DNA of 64,000 bases from contig CAVPIM010000009.1 in assembly GCA_963704995.1 (NCBI GenBank), forward strand, positions 1,512,660 through 1,576,659, given 5' to 3'. Positions 7,933 through 16,207 of this stretch are shown here, one piece after another. The position numbers were made by a program, and so were the translations under genes. The DNA is from RYN-230 sp963704995. GTDB lineage: Bacteria; Actinomycetota; Actinomycetes; Streptosporangiales; Streptosporangiaceae. The notes under the pieces are model-generated. The model saw nothing but the letters and a program-made list of their open reading frames with translations. It made no database searches and was not told the origin of the DNA. Position 1 is the stretch's first letter, and each line of letters starts with the position of its first letter.

Positions 7933-9105
7933 ATGTCCACATGGATCTTGCGGGACGCAGCGTCCGGGCCTGGCCTGCGGGTCGCCGTCAAAGACCTCAT
8001 CGACGTCGCCGGCCTCCCGACGACGGCGGGCAGCCGGGCCGTCGCCGACCAGGCCACGCCCGCCACGGCTGACGCTCCCTGCCTGGCCGGCCTGCGGGCC
8101 GCGATCGGGCGTGGCCAGGCTTGCCTGGTCGGCAAGACCAACCTGCATGAGCTGGCCTACGGGATCAGCGGGATCAACTCCGCCTTCGGCACGCCGGTCA
8201 ACCCGCTCGATCCGCTGCGGGTGCCGGGCGGGTCGTCCAGCGGCTCGGCCGTGGCCGTGGCCAGCGGCGAGGCCGACGTCGCCTACGGATCAGACACCGG
8301 GGGCTCCATCCGCATCCCCGCCGCGTGCTGCGGGATCGCCGGCCTGAAGACCACCTGGGGCCGGATACCCCTCGGCGGGGTGTGGCCGCTCGCGCCGAGC
8401 ATGGACACGGTCGGGCCGATGGCCCGGGATGTGGCGGGCCTGATCGCCGGGATGGAGCTGCTGGAGCCGGGGTTCTCGGTCGCGGCCGAGGTGCCCCTGG
8501 TCGTCGGGCGGGTCGTGATCGGCGCCGACCCCACCATCGACCGGGTGGTCGACGCCGCCCTGGCCGCCGCCGGCTGGGAGGTGGTCCAGGTCGGCCTGGA
8601 CGGCCTGGAACAGGCGACCATCGCCGCCATGACGGTGCTCGACGCGGAGGCGTGGGCGTCCGACGGGGTACACGCGGACACCGCCCCGGACAAGATCGGC
8701 CATGACGTGCTGGCCCGGCTGCGCCAGGCCAGCACCATCTCCCCGGCGGCGGTCAGCGCGGCCCGGGAGTACGCCGCACAATGGCGCGCGACCCTCTCGG
8801 CCCTCTGGGACCGGGTCGATCTGCTCGCGCTGCCGACGCTGCTCGGCTTCCCGCCGACGCTGGACCGCTCACGGGAGATGGTCCGCATCCGCGGCCTCAC
8901 CTCCCCCGTCAACCTCGCGGGGGTCCCGGCGCTGGCCCTGCCGGTGCCAGCGGGCGGCCCGCTGCCCGCGAGCATCCAGCTGATCGGGCCGTCCGGCGGC
9001 GAGGAACTCCTGCTCGCCGCGGGCGCGATCCTCGAGCAGGCCCTGCTGGACTCGGCCGGCCCGCGGGTGCTGGCCTTACCGGCCCGCGGTCGCACGCTGG
9101 CCTGA
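7933..9105 (+). CDS. Amidase signature family hydrolase
   Basis: 390 residues. The Ser-cisSer-Lys triad is visible: Lys20 in VAVKDLIDVAG, the Gly/Ser motif GGSSSGSAVA around residues 99-108, and the nucleophile Ser125 in GSDTGGSIRIPA. The enzyme cleaves amide bonds of an unidentified substrate in the cytoplasm. It is short for the family (usually 450-480), because the N-terminal segment before the catalytic Lys is nearly absent, as in allophanate-hydrolase-type amidases. ATG 7933 is chosen over GTG 7915 because it begins the conserved region sensibly; neither start has a clear Shine-Dalgarno sequence. No operon partner is evident. Confidence 0.85.
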   Translation: MSTWILRDAASGPGLRVAVKDLIDVAGLPTTAGSRAVADQATPATADAPCLAGLRAAIGRGQACLVGKTNLHELAYGISGINSAFGTPVNPLDPLRVPGGSSSGSAVAVASGEADVAYGSDTGGSIRIPAACCGIAGLKTTWGRIPLGGVWPLAPSMDTVGPMARDVAGLIAGMELLEPGFSVAAEVPLVVGRVVIGADPTIDRVVDAALAAAGWEVVQVGLDGLEQATIAAMTVLDAEAWASDGVHADTAPDKIGHDVLARLRQASTISPAAVSAAREYAAQWRATLSALWDRVDLLALPTLLGFPPTLDRSREMVRIRGLTSPVNLAGVPALALPVPAGGPLPASIQLIGPSGGEELLLAAGAILEQALLDSAGPRVLALPARGRTLA

Positions 9106-9119
9106 ACGCTGGATGCCTC

Positions 9120-9178
9120 AGCACCGGGCAGATCAGCACCGGTCAGATCAGCACGGTCAGATCAGCACTGGTCAGCTG
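9120..9178. repeat. 15-bp tandem repeat, four copies
   Basis: Units of AGCACCGGTCAGATC type lie at 9120-9134, 9135-9149, 9150-9163 (one base short) and 9164-9178. The array occupies the space between the convergent amidase and MpaB-like genes and enters the end of the latter. Confidence 0.8.
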
Positions 9179-10092
9179 GGCACGGGCGGCGGGCTGATCG
9201 CCCACCGGATCCCGCGGATGACCGTGTGGCCGGCCGGGCGGACCACAGCACGCTCGGTCAGTGGCAGATAGGGCAGGTACAGCGGGCGGCGCGCCCAGCC
9301 GGGGAGCAGCGAGGTAGCCGCGGCGGCGAGGACCCCGTACGGCGCCCGGGCGACCATCGGCAGCGGCGGGGTGAGCAGCAGGAAGCGGGCCGCCGCGCGG
9401 GCCTCGGCGGTGCCGCGCAGTTCCGCGCGGTACTGGCTGATCCGGTCCGCGAGCTCGGCCTCGGTGCGGGGCGGGTCGGGCACCCCGAGCTCGACGGCGA
9501 TCCGGGCCACGTCGGCGACATAACCGTCGCGCCCGGCCTGATCCAGGGGCTCGGCTCCGAACCGGGTGTGCGCGCGCAGGAAGCTGTCTGCCTCGGCGAT
9601 GTGAACCCAGGTCAGCAGGTGCGGGTCCGACGCCGCGTAGGGCCGGCCGTCCGGGGCGGTCCCGGTGACCCGGCGGTGGATGGCCCTGACCCGCGCGGTC
9701 GCCGCCTCCGCGTCGCTGGCCCGGCCGAACGTGGTGACGGCCAGGAAGTAGCTGGTCCGCTGCAGCCGTCCCCACGGGTCGCCCTTGTAGCCCGAATGAG
9801 CGTCCACGCCCGCCATGGCCAGCGGGTGCAGGGACTGGAGGAGCAGGGCCCGGATACCGCCCACGAACATAGACGAGTCTGCGTGGACTCGCCGGATGGG
9901 GCTGCCCTCGGCGAACCAGCGGTCGCCTTCGGCCAGGTGGATGACCTGACGGTGGTTCGGCCCCTCGGGACCGGCGACCTTCTCGAAGATCGACGCGCCG
10001 ATGCGGCGCCGGACGGAATCGGCCGCAGCCTGCACTCTGATCTTCCCAGTAATCACCACGGGCATGCTCCCAGTATCACCACCGGGCCGCAC
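9172..10092 (-). CDS. Oxygenase MpaB family protein (DUF2236)
   Basis: 306 residues with the DUF2236/MpaB fold signature: a long helical protein with SMFVGGIRALLLQSLHP followed by MAGVDAHSGY, then LTWVHIAEADSFLRAH carrying conserved histidines. The family includes the fungal mycophenolic-acid enzyme MpaB and the haem-containing latex-clearing protein Lcp, so oxidative cleavage of an isoprenoid or lipid-like substrate is possible but unproven. There is no signal peptide, unlike secreted Lcp. The start may be GTG 10092 or ATG 10065; neither has an ideal ribosome-binding site. The last codons lie inside the 15-bp tandem repeat. Confidence 0.8.
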   Translation of the reverse strand: MRPGGDTGSMPVVITGKIRVQAAADSVRRRIGASIFEKVAGPEGPNHRQVIHLAEGDRWFAEGSPIRRVHADSSMFVGGIRALLLQSLHPLAMAGVDAHSGYKGDPWGRLQRTSYFLAVTTFGRASDAEAATARVRAIHRRVTGTAPDGRPYAASDPHLLTWVHIAEADSFLRAHTRFGAEPLDQAGRDGYVADVARIAVELGVPDPPRTEAELADRISQYRAELRGTAEARAAARFLLLTPPLPMVARAPYGVLAAAATSLLPGWARRPLYLPYLPLTERAVVRPAGHTVIRGIRWAISPPPVPS

Positions 10093-10137
10093 TGGCCCCG
10101 CCGCGGCGGGGAGCGGCTTGTTTCTTTGTGATACGGG

Positions 10138-10163
10138 CTTTGCGAACCATTTCTTTGCGAACC
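10138..10163. repeat. Direct repeat CTTTGCGAACC upstream of a small gene
   Basis: Two copies of the 11-mer CTTTGCGAACC (10138-10148 and 10153-10163) start 15 bp apart, with a third partial TTTCTTTG at 10121-10128. They lie about 95 bp before the small gene at 10257 and could be activator boxes; this is only inference. Confidence 0.4.
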
Positions 10164-10256
10164 CTACGGCAAACGTGTTGTCATGTTAGTACAGAGCGTA
10201 ACTGTCCGGAACCGGGGGCCGTCGGGATCGGATAAGCAGCCGGAAGGGGATCCGCC

Positions 10257-10535
10257 GTGCCTCGGCTCACCGCACGCGAAATCAGCCGCATCGAGACGAC
10301 CTACACCAGCGACCTCGGCACGTTCGCCTGGTCCTGGGTCGTGCGCGCCGACGGGGAGGTCCAGTACCGGCTGAGCCATGTCAACGGCCGCCGGGAACGC
10401 AACCCCTGGCGCTCCATCTGCCGCTTAACCACGGTCGAACGCCGGGTCATCGACTCTGACCGGGCCCGCGCGACCGATTTGCTCATCCGCCTGGCGCGCG
10501 AGCGCGGGCACTTTCCGGTCGACAACCGCAGATAA
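10257..10535 (+). CDS. Small conserved-looking hypothetical protein
   Basis: 92 residues, rich in Arg and without signal peptide or membrane helix. The GTG start at 10257 is preceded by AAGGGG at a suitable distance. The sequence has a balanced, protein-like composition (FAWSWVVRADGEVQYRLSHVNGRR in two segments, then a basic helix RATDLLIRLARERG). I do not recognise a family. It lies just upstream of the ABC-transporter operon, but the large palindrome between them suggests separate transcription. Confidence 0.6.
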   Translation: MPRLTAREISRIETTYTSDLGTFAWSWVVRADGEVQYRLSHVNGRRERNPWRSICRLTTVERRVIDSDRARATDLLIRLARERGHFPVDNRR

Positions 10536-10556
10536 CGAAGATCCGCCGGCGCGAAA

Positions 10557-10612
10557 CCTGTTCTGAACGCTGTTTCATGAACTATGGTTCATGAAACAGC
10601 GTTCAGAACAGG
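10557..10612. promoter_or_regulatory. 56-bp perfect palindrome controlling the ABC-TetR operon
   Basis: Perfect 26-base arms (10557-10582 and 10587-10612) flank the 4-base centre TATG. Each arm contains the smaller palindromes GTTC-N-GAAC and TTCATGAA, so it may hold several stacked TetR half-sites. The right arm overlaps the Shine-Dalgarno GGAG at 10611-10614 of the ABC ATPase (ATG 10625). TATGGT at 10583-10588 could be a -10 box inside the centre. The TetR gene at the end of this operon is the obvious candidate ligand. Confidence 0.8.
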
Positions 10613-10624
10613 AGATGATGCCTG

Positions 10625-11320
10625 ATGACCGAGGTGACAGCCCGCGGGCTGACGAAAACCTTCGGGCGGGTGACCGCGGTACGGGACATGTCCTTCACCG
10701 CGGCGGCCGGGACCATCACCGGCTTTCTCGGGCCCAACGGGTCGGGCAAGACGACCACGCTGCGCATGATTCTCGGGCTGAACCGCCCGACCGAGGGCGA
10801 GGCGCTGATCGGCGGCGTACCCTACGGGCGGCTGGCCCATCCGCGCCGCCGGGTCGGGGCGCTGCTCGAGGCGACCGGCTTCCACCCGGGCCGCCGGGCG
10901 CGCGATCACCTGCGGGTCCTCGCCGCGGCGGAGCGGATCCCGGACCGCCGGGTTGACGAGGTCCTGGGCCAGGTGAACCTGGACGCAGCGGCGGGCCGCC
11001 GGGTCCGCGGGTTCTCCCTCGGCATGCGGCAGCGGCTCGGCATCGCCGCGGCCCTGCTCGGCGACCCGGAGGTGCTTCTGTTCGACGAGCCGGCCAACGG
11101 CCTCGACCCGGCCGGCATCGCCTGGCTCCGCGGCCTGCTCCGCCAGCTCGCCGCCGAGGGACGCACCATCGTGCTGGCCAGCCACCTGCTGAGCGAGATC
11201 ACCCAGACCGTCGACCACGTGCTCATCGTCAGCGCCGGGCAACTGCGTTTCGCCGGGCCGCTCCGCGAGATCGGCGAGACGAACGAGGCCCTCGAATCCG
11301 CCTTCCTCAACCTCACCTAG
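10625..11320 (+). CDS. ABC transporter ATP-binding protein
   Basis: 231 residues, a complete ABC ATPase: Walker A GPNGSGKTT at residues 36-44, signature SLGMRQR, Walker B VLLFDEPANGLDP and switch histidine in LASHLLSE. It resembles the DrrA/CcmA-type exporter ATPases that pair with a separate six-helix permease, here the next gene 8 bp downstream. The first gene of a three-gene operon with a TetR regulator, it probably powers drug or metabolite export in response to the ligand sensed by that TetR. The start codon lies 12 bp after the large palindrome, so expression is likely repressed without inducer. Confidence 0.92.
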   Translation: MTEVTARGLTKTFGRVTAVRDMSFTAAAGTITGFLGPNGSGKTTTLRMILGLNRPTEGEALIGGVPYGRLAHPRRRVGALLEATGFHPGRRARDHLRVLAAAERIPDRRVDEVLGQVNLDAAAGRRVRGFSLGMRQRLGIAAALLGDPEVLLFDEPANGLDPAGIAWLRGLLRQLAAEGRTIVLASHLLSEITQTVDHVLIVSAGQLRFAGPLREIGETNEALESAFLNLT

Positions 11321-11328
11321 GAGAACCA

Positions 11329-12069
11329 GTGCCGCGCGCCCTGACCACAGAATTCCGCAAGCTCGGTACCGTCCGCAGCCCGTGGCTGCTGCTCGCGCTG
11401 GGACCGCTGATCGTCGTGGCGGGGATCAGCGGCCTGGTCGCCTCGGGCGGCAACGTGCACGATCCGGCCGTGCAGAGCCGGGCCTTCTCCCACGTCGGGC
11501 TGGCCGCGATCTTCACCCTGGTGTTCGGCATCCTCGCCGTGGCCGGCGAGTACTCCCGCGGCACCATCACCGACACGTTCCTCAGCTTCCCGGGCCGCCG
11601 CAGCGTGATCGCGGCCAAGCTGGCGGCTTATGGCGCGGTCGGGGCGGCCGCCGGGCTGGTGTCCGCGGGCGTCGCACTGGCGGTCACCGCCGCCTGGTGG
11701 TCCGCCAAGGGCGGCACGCTCCACCTGTCAGCCGCGGGCACCTGGCGCACTCTCGGCGGGGGCGTGGCCGCCAACGTGGCCTTCGCCGCGATCGGGGTCG
11801 GCGTCGGCGCCCTCATCCGCAACCTGGTGGCCGCCGTGGCCGCCGCCCTGGCCTGGATCGCCGTCGTGGAGGGGATCGCGGGCCAGCTGGCCGGGCCGGG
11901 AATGGCCCGCTGGCTGCCCTTCTCGGCGAGCGAGGCCCTGGACCGGGCCAGCCTGACCTCGGCCAGCGGGCTGCTGCCGCAGTGGGGTGGCGGGCTGGTG
12001 CTGCTCGGCTACGCGGCAGCGTTCGCGGCCGCCGCGCTGGTCACTACACTCAGGCGCGATGTCACCTAG
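11329..12069 (+). CDS. ABC transporter permease (ABC-2 type)
   Basis: 246 residues with about six hydrophobic helices (for example SPWLLLALGPLIVVAG, AIFTLVFGILAVAGE, and the last around GLVLLGYAAAFAAAAL). The segment EYSRGTITDTFLSFPGRR after helix 2 is typical of ABC-2 permeases partnering DrrA-like ATPases. GTG 11329 follows AGGAGA at good spacing and lies 8 bp after the ATPase stop. The 3' end overlaps the TetR gene by 11 bp, indicating translational coupling. It forms the membrane pore of the exporter; the substrate is unknown. Confidence 0.88.
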   Translation: MPRALTTEFRKLGTVRSPWLLLALGPLIVVAGISGLVASGGNVHDPAVQSRAFSHVGLAAIFTLVFGILAVAGEYSRGTITDTFLSFPGRRSVIAAKLAAYGAVGAAAGLVSAGVALAVTAAWWSAKGGTLHLSAAGTWRTLGGGVAANVAFAAIGVGVGALIRNLVAAVAAALAWIAVVEGIAGQLAGPGMARWLPFSASEALDRASLTSASGLLPQWGGGLVLLGYAAAFAAAALVTTLRRDVT

Positions 12070-12784
12070 GAAACCTGCCGTGCTCCGCGACCGCGACGGA
12101 GAGAACCTCCGCGAGCACCTGATCTCCACGGCCGCCCGGCTGATCGACGAGCGCGGCAGCGCCGGCCTGGCCGTGCGCGACATCGCCCGGGAAGCCCAGG
12201 TGTCTGACGGCGCGCTGTACAACTACTTCGAGGACAAGGAAGACCTGCTCGCCCAGGCCTTGCTGGCCCACGTCGCCCAGGTGATGAACGACGCGCCCCA
12301 GATGATCCCGGGGGCTGGCACCGCCACCGTCGCGGAGAACCTCACGCTGTTCATCGACCGGGGCATGGAGTCGCTCTACCGGGTGGTCCCCGCGTTCGCG
12401 GGGCTGATGTCCCAGCCCAACGTGCTGCGCCGTTTCCACGCGATGGTCGGCGGGGACCAGGCCTTCGCCTCGCCTGCCGGTGAGGCGGAGACGGCTGAGG
12501 CGCAGACGACTGAGGCGCAGAGCGGGGCACCCGAGCCCCGCAGCCTCCCGGAGATCCTGCTCCACTACCTGCGGGGCGAGCAGGGACTTGGCCGGATCGA
12601 CCCGGACGCCGACCTCGACGCCGCCACCTCGCTCATCGTGGGCGCGATCCACGGCCAGGTGCTGCCCCGGGTCCTGTTCGCGCCGCCGGGCTCCCGGCCC
12701 GCCACCCCGCCCGGGCTGGCGGCGCAGCTGGCCACCACCGCCCTGCGCGGGCTGGCGCCCCGGGAGCAGCGCCGCCCTACCTGA
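12059..12784 (+). CDS. TetR/AcrR family regulator of the ABC exporter operon
   Basis: 241 residues. The helix-turn-helix contains LAVRDIAREAQVSDG then ALYNYFEDKEDLL. The C-terminal ligand domain includes a low-complexity stretch encoded by a 15-bp repeat (12482-12526, giving repeated EAQT-like units). ATG 12059 lies inside the last codons of the permease, an 11-bp overlap. As the last gene of the operon headed by the 56-bp palindrome, it is most likely the autoregulatory repressor that binds there. Its 3' end overlaps a convergent methyltransferase by 8 bp. Confidence 0.88.
   Translation: MSPRKPAVLRDRDGENLREHLISTAARLIDERGSAGLAVRDIAREAQVSDGALYNYFEDKEDLLAQALLAHVAQVMNDAPQMIPGAGTATVAENLTLFIDRGMESLYRVVPAFAGLMSQPNVLRRFHAMVGGDQAFASPAGEAETAEAQTTEAQSGAPEPRSLPEILLHYLRGEQGLGRIDPDADLDAATSLIVGAIHGQVLPRVLFAPPGSRPATPPGLAAQLATTALRGLAPREQRRPT
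12482..12526. repeat. 15-bp in-frame repeat inside the TetR gene
   Basis: Three 15-base units beginning GAGGCG (12482-12496, 12497-12511, 12512-12526) encode a repeating Glu-Ala-Gln-Thr pattern. Copy number could vary without breaking the frame. Confidence 0.7.
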
Positions 12785-13580
12785 ACGCGACCGCCTTGAA
12801 GAACGTGTAGCAGAACGTCCCGTCCGGGCAGGCCGCCCGGCGCAGGTCGCCGATCCCGGCCGCCCACTGCGCCGCGTCCATCAGCCCCTGGCCCACCGCC
12901 TGCCCGCCGACGCCCTCGACCATGGCGGTGAACGTCTTGCGGGTGAAGCCCTCGGCCAGGGCGGGCCTGCTGGCGTCCACGTAGACCATCCGCGGTGACA
13001 CCCCGACCTCGCGGCCGCCCGCCCGGACCAGCAGCGGGTACAGCCGGCGGCCGATCAGCGCGTCCCCGCCGCCGTCGCGCTGCAGGTCGATCAGGCACTG
13101 GATGGCGCGGCGGGCTAGGTCGCTGTCGGGATGGAAGTAGGCCGAGCCGTGGTCACCCTCGATCACGGTGAGCGAGCCGCCGGGGCGCAGCACCCGCATC
13201 AGCCCGGCCAGGGCCGCGTCCGGGTCGCGCAGGTGCTCCAGCACGAAGCACACGAAGGCGTGGTCGAAACTGCCCGCCCGGTAGGGCAGCCGGTAGAGAT
13301 CAGCCTGCTCGAAGGTCACGTTGGCGAAGCCCGCCGCCCGGGTCCGGTCCCGTGCCTGCGCCAGGGAGGCAGCCGAGATGTCGACCGAGGTGAACGAGGC
13401 CCCCGGGCTGCGGCCGGCCAGGATCACGGTCTGCGCGCCCACCCCGCAGCCGGCTTCGAGCACCCGGCTGCCCGGCGGGTACCGGGTGTCGGCGTGCAGC
13501 AGCCCGGTCAGCGTGGTGGCCTGATCGTGCAGCCGGGTTTCCTCGCCGGCCGAGTACCCGTGAACGTAGCCGGTCCCCAT
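12777..13580 (-). CDS. Class I SAM-dependent methyltransferase
   Basis: 267 residues starting at ATG 13580. SAM motif I is VLEAGCGVGAQT, followed by the acidic post-I region SVDISAASL, the post-II ADLYRLPY and motif III-like RVLRPGGSL. The N-terminal YVHGYSAGEETRLHDQA is characteristic of a widespread actinobacterial/archaeal methyltransferase group with no fixed substrate. The end overlaps the convergent TetR gene by 8 bp, so the two transcripts are antisense at their tails. A strong terminator at 13612-13656 isolates it from the LysM gene upstream on the same strand. Confidence 0.87.
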   Translation of the reverse strand: MGTGYVHGYSAGEETRLHDQATTLTGLLHADTRYPPGSRVLEAGCGVGAQTVILAGRSPGASFTSVDISAASLAQARDRTRAAGFANVTFEQADLYRLPYRAGSFDHAFVCFVLEHLRDPDAALAGLMRVLRPGGSLTVIEGDHGSAYFHPDSDLARRAIQCLIDLQRDGGGDALIGRRLYPLLVRAGGREVGVSPRMVYVDASRPALAEGFTRKTFTAMVEGVGGQAVGQGLMDAAQWAAGIGDLRRAACPDGTFCYTFFKAVAFR

Positions 13581-13611
13581 GGCGCCTCACCCCGGCGCCG
13601 ATCTTATGCGT

Positions 13612-13656
13612 CCGGGCCCGGCGGGTTCCGGGTACGCCGGAACCCGCCGGGCCCGG
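13612..13656 (-). terminator. Strong hairpin terminator after the LysM gene
   Basis: A perfect 20-bp GC-rich stem (13612-13631 with 13637-13656) has a 5-base loop and lies 23 bp beyond the LysM gene's stop codon on the minus strand. Confidence 0.85.
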
Positions 13657-13678
13657 TCAGGGGCCCGTGCGGTTAGCT

Positions 13679-14767
13679 TCAGATCCCGCAGGCTGCGGCG
13701 ACGGCCTGCGCGGCCGCCTCGCGGTTGCCCACCGCGGGGATGCCGGCCCGCTCGAAATCGGTCACGTAGATGGCCGCGGCGGCGGCCGGGGAGGACGCGG
13801 CGTTCAGCGCCGGGATGTACTGCGACCAGATCTGGTTGAAGGCCAGGATCGCCGCCAGCTGGGTCTGCAGGTCCGCCGCGGGGTTGCCGGTCACGTACCC
13901 GCCGGGCAGCGGCGTCCAGCCGATCAGCCCGCCGCCGCCGTCACCGGCCGACTCGGGGTTGCCGCCGGACTCCTGCCAGATGTTCCCGGCGATGCCGGCC
14001 GCCGCGTTCCCGCTGTACCCGTGAGAGGTCAGGAAGCCCACGATCGCCGCGTAGTTGGCCGGGACCATCCCGCTCGCCGAGCCCGAGCACGACACGCCGC
14101 GGCCGGTGGACGCGCTGGTGTCCGACGCGCTGGTGCCGGAACTGCGGCCCGGGGAACTGGCGCCCGGGGAGCTGGCCGCCGGGCTGGCCGGGGAACTGGC
14201 CGCTGGCGAGCTGGCCTGCGGCTGGCTGTCCGCCGTGCTGGCGGCCGCGATCTTGGCGTGCCGGCCCTGGTAGGTCCCGTTGCGGACCGAGGCGGGCGGG
14301 TCGGCGGGGGCGCGGAACACCTGCCCGGTGTAGATCAGGTTCGGGTCACTGATCTTGCCCTGGTTGATGTGGTAGAGCCACGGCCAGTCGCTGGCGTGGC
14401 CGTAGAACCGCTGCGCGATCCCGCTCAGCGTGTCCCCGGTACGGACCGTGTAGGTCCGCGCCGCCCCGCGGCCGGGGTGCGTGGCCGCGTCCCTGTGGTC
14501 CCGGGAAATCAAGTGGTCCCGGGAAGTCAAGTGGGCCCGGGTGACCTGGTGCCCCTGGAAGGCCGGGGCGGCGGGGCCGCCCGCGGACGCGGGGGCCGCG
14601 GTGGAGGCGAACGCGGTCTGCGGGGCGGCCGCCAGCGCCCCCACCACCGCCACGGCCGGCGCGGCCTTGCCGGCCGCCTGGGCCACCTTCTGGGTCTGCG
14701 AGGGCGCGGTGTGCCGCCCGGTCCTGCGGAACTTCCTGCTCTTGCTGCGCGACTTTCCTGCTTTCAA
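13679..14767 (-). CDS. Secreted LysM and phage-tail-lysozyme domain protein
   Basis: 362 residues. A long basic N-region (about 25 residues, many Lys/Arg/Ser) precedes a hydrophobic signal around residues 35-55. LysM follows at about 105-153 (YTVRTGDTLSGIAQRFYG to GQVFRAP), then a Ser/Ala/Pro linker. The C-terminal domain, about 228-360, looks like a tail-lysozyme/transglycosylase-like fold with GIAGNIWQESGGNP, whose Glu is a candidate catalytic acid. It should bind and probably cleave peptidoglycan outside the membrane, like actinobacterial resuscitation- or spore-associated wall hydrolases. A short 18-bp DNA repeat encodes an internal DHL(I/T)SR duplication. It has its own terminator and is monocistronic. 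Confidence 0.85.
   Translation of the reverse strand: MKAGKSRSKSRKFRRTGRHTAPSQTQKVAQAAGKAAPAVAVVGALAAAPQTAFASTAAPASAGGPAAPAFQGHQVTRAHLTSRDHLISRDHRDAATHPGRGAARTYTVRTGDTLSGIAQRFYGHASDWPWLYHINQGKISDPNLIYTGQVFRAPADPPASVRNGTYQGRHAKIAAASTADSQPQASSPAASSPASPAASSPGASSPGRSSGTSASDTSASTGRGVSCSGSASGMVPANYAAIVGFLTSHGYSGNAAAGIAGNIWQESGGNPESAGDGGGGLIGWTPLPGGYVTGNPAADLQTQLAAILAFNQIWSQYIPALNAASSPAAAAAIYVTDFERAGIPAVGNREAAAQAVAAACGI
14495..14548. repeat. 18-bp in-frame repeat in the LysM gene
   Basis: Three 18-base units (14495-14512, 14513-14530, 14531-14548), the first two nearly identical, encode six-residue repeats of the DHL(I/T)SR type just before the LysM domain. Confidence 0.75.
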
Positions 14768-14922
14768 GAACCCGCCTTACGCCGATCCCGCGCCCGGCTA
14801 CGCGGCCACTCGCACGCCTCTCACCAGGCCTGACATTCGCTCATCGGGCAGCATGGCAGCACAAGAGTCTCATTGTGTATCAATCCGGACAAAAAGTAGA
14901 TATGAGCTAGGACAGCGCCGTT

Positions 14923-15474
14923 TCAGGCACGATCGGGTAGCAATCGCTCAGCCCGGCTCAGCGTCTCCCGCAGGTTGGCCTCGGTGGTCAGGTCCAGGGC
15001 CGCGGGGAGGGTGAGCCAGCGCAGCGGCGCGTCCGGCTGTTCCGGCACGACCGCGTCCGGGGTCCGGGTGGCCAGGAAGAAGCGCACGTCGGCGTGCTCG
15101 TGCGCGGGATCAGCCTCGGACGCGGGCACGGAGACGATCGCTACGTGCCGCAGCCGGGGGTCCGGCCAGGGGACCAGATCGGCCAGGCCGGTCTCCTCGG
15201 CCGCCTCGCGCTCGGCGATGCCGAGCGGGTCGCTCTCGCCCGGGTCACCGTGCCCGCCGACCTGGAGCCAGGCCTGCTGGCGCGGGTGCCAGCGCAGCAG
15301 CACCCGGCCACTGTCCGGCGCGACGATCAGCGCGGACCCGGTGACGTGCATCGGCAGCGACCGCAGGTACGGGTCCGGCGTGCGTTCGGTGAGGGCCCGC
15401 ACCCGCGCGACGTCCGCGGCCTCGGTCTCGCCCTCAGGCTGGTACTGGCGGAGCAGGTCCCGGATCGAAGTCAC
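14923..15474 (-). CDS. NUDIX hydrolase
   Basis: 183 residues from ATG 15474. The Nudix box is intact: G-x5-E-x7-REAAEETG, spanning GGHGDPGESDPLG and AEREAAEETGL, so the metal-binding glutamates are present. These enzymes hydrolyse nucleoside diphosphates linked to another moiety; this one has the layout of small house-cleaning NUDIX proteins, and the substrate is not predictable. It is separated from the AmiS gene upstream on the same strand by a 19-bp-stem terminator, so it has its own promoter. Confidence 0.88.
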   Translation of the reverse strand: MTSIRDLLRQYQPEGETEAADVARVRALTERTPDPYLRSLPMHVTGSALIVAPDSGRVLLRWHPRQQAWLQVGGHGDPGESDPLGIAEREAAEETGLADLVPWPDPRLRHVAIVSVPASEADPAHEHADVRFFLATRTPDAVVPEQPDAPLRWLTLPAALDLTTEANLRETLSRAERLLPDRA

Positions 15475-15494
15475 CGGCGCAACCTACCCCAGGA

Positions 15495-15539
15495 CGGCCC
15501 GGCCTCACCCGGATGCCGCGTCCGGGTGAGGCCGGGCCG
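15495..15539 (-). terminator. Terminator closing the organosulfur operon
   Basis: A perfect 19-bp stem (15495-15513 with 15521-15539) with a 7-base loop starts 2 bp after the AmiS stop codon on the minus strand. It marks the end of the six-gene operon. Confidence 0.85.
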
Positions 15540-15541
15540 GG

Positions 15542-16180
15542 TCAGGACACCGAGACCGGAACGGCGGCCTCGGCCTGCTCCGGCGCGGCCGGAGCCTCGC
15601 GCAGGCTCCGCACCGCGAGCGGCGTCACCACGGCCGCGGTCGCGGCGATGACGGCCAGCACGGCCCAGGTGGGCACGTGGCTCCACTCCCCGAGCAGCAG
15701 GAGGAAGCCGGGAATGGTGCAGGTGGTGAAGGACAGGATCAGCGTCAGCCAGCCGGCCGGCGCCGTGAGGCGGGTCACGCCCATCGCGAGCACCAGCCAG
15801 AACACGGCCCACAGCACCGACCACTGCAGCCACAGCAGGCCGATCGTCGGGTCGTGGAACTTGACGATGTTCGTGATGCCGAAGGCGGCGGCCATGATCG
15901 CCACCCACCCCGAGTACCAGCCGAGCCCGGTGAGCGGCTGGCCCGCCAGGTTGCTGATGCCCACGTACAGGTACGTGAACCCGAACAGGAAGATCCCGGC
16001 GTCGAGCAGGATGTCATCCGCCGTGGGGGCCGTCGCGATCAGGTAGAACGGGATCGCGACCTGCAGGGCGCCGACGAACAGGTTGAACGTGGCCGCGCCC
16101 TTGCCGTCTATCCGGCCCAGGAAGAGCAGGCCGTTGACGAACAGCACCGCTCCCACGAACATCAGTCCCACATCGGACAT
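15542..16180 (-). CDS. AmiS/UreI family transporter
   Basis: 212 residues, almost entirely hydrophobic with six predicted helices (for example VGLMFVGAVLFVNGLLFLG, GIFLFGFTYLYVGISNLAG and LLWLQWSVLWAVFWLVLAMG). The GRIDGKGAATFNLFVGALQ loop is typical of the AmiS/UreI amide and urea channel family. ATG 16180 follows AAGGAGA by five bases. It lies 27 bp after an acyl-CoA-dehydrogenase-like oxygenase and before a strong terminator, so it is the last gene of the organosulfur operon. Known relatives pass urea or short amides; here it may admit a small neutral organosulfur or amide compound, which is inference. Unlike the five genes before it, its frame is intact. Confidence 0.85.
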   Translation of the reverse strand: MSDVGLMFVGAVLFVNGLLFLGRIDGKGAATFNLFVGALQVAIPFYLIATAPTADDILLDAGIFLFGFTYLYVGISNLAGQPLTGLGWYSGWVAIMAAAFGITNIVKFHDPTIGLLWLQWSVLWAVFWLVLAMGVTRLTAPAGWLTLILSFTTCTIPGFLLLLGEWSHVPTWAVLAVIAATAAVVTPLAVRSLREAPAAPEQAEAAVPVSVS

Positions 16181-16207
16181 GATCGTCTCCTTAGTCGTGT
16201 GGAGCGG

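Noticed and set aside
14768..14922. ydaO-type (c-di-AMP) riboswitch upstream of the LysM wall-hydrolase gene
   Set aside because: Actinobacterial wall hydrolases often carry one, so the leader was examined, but its conserved core segments were not visible in this 155-bp gap.
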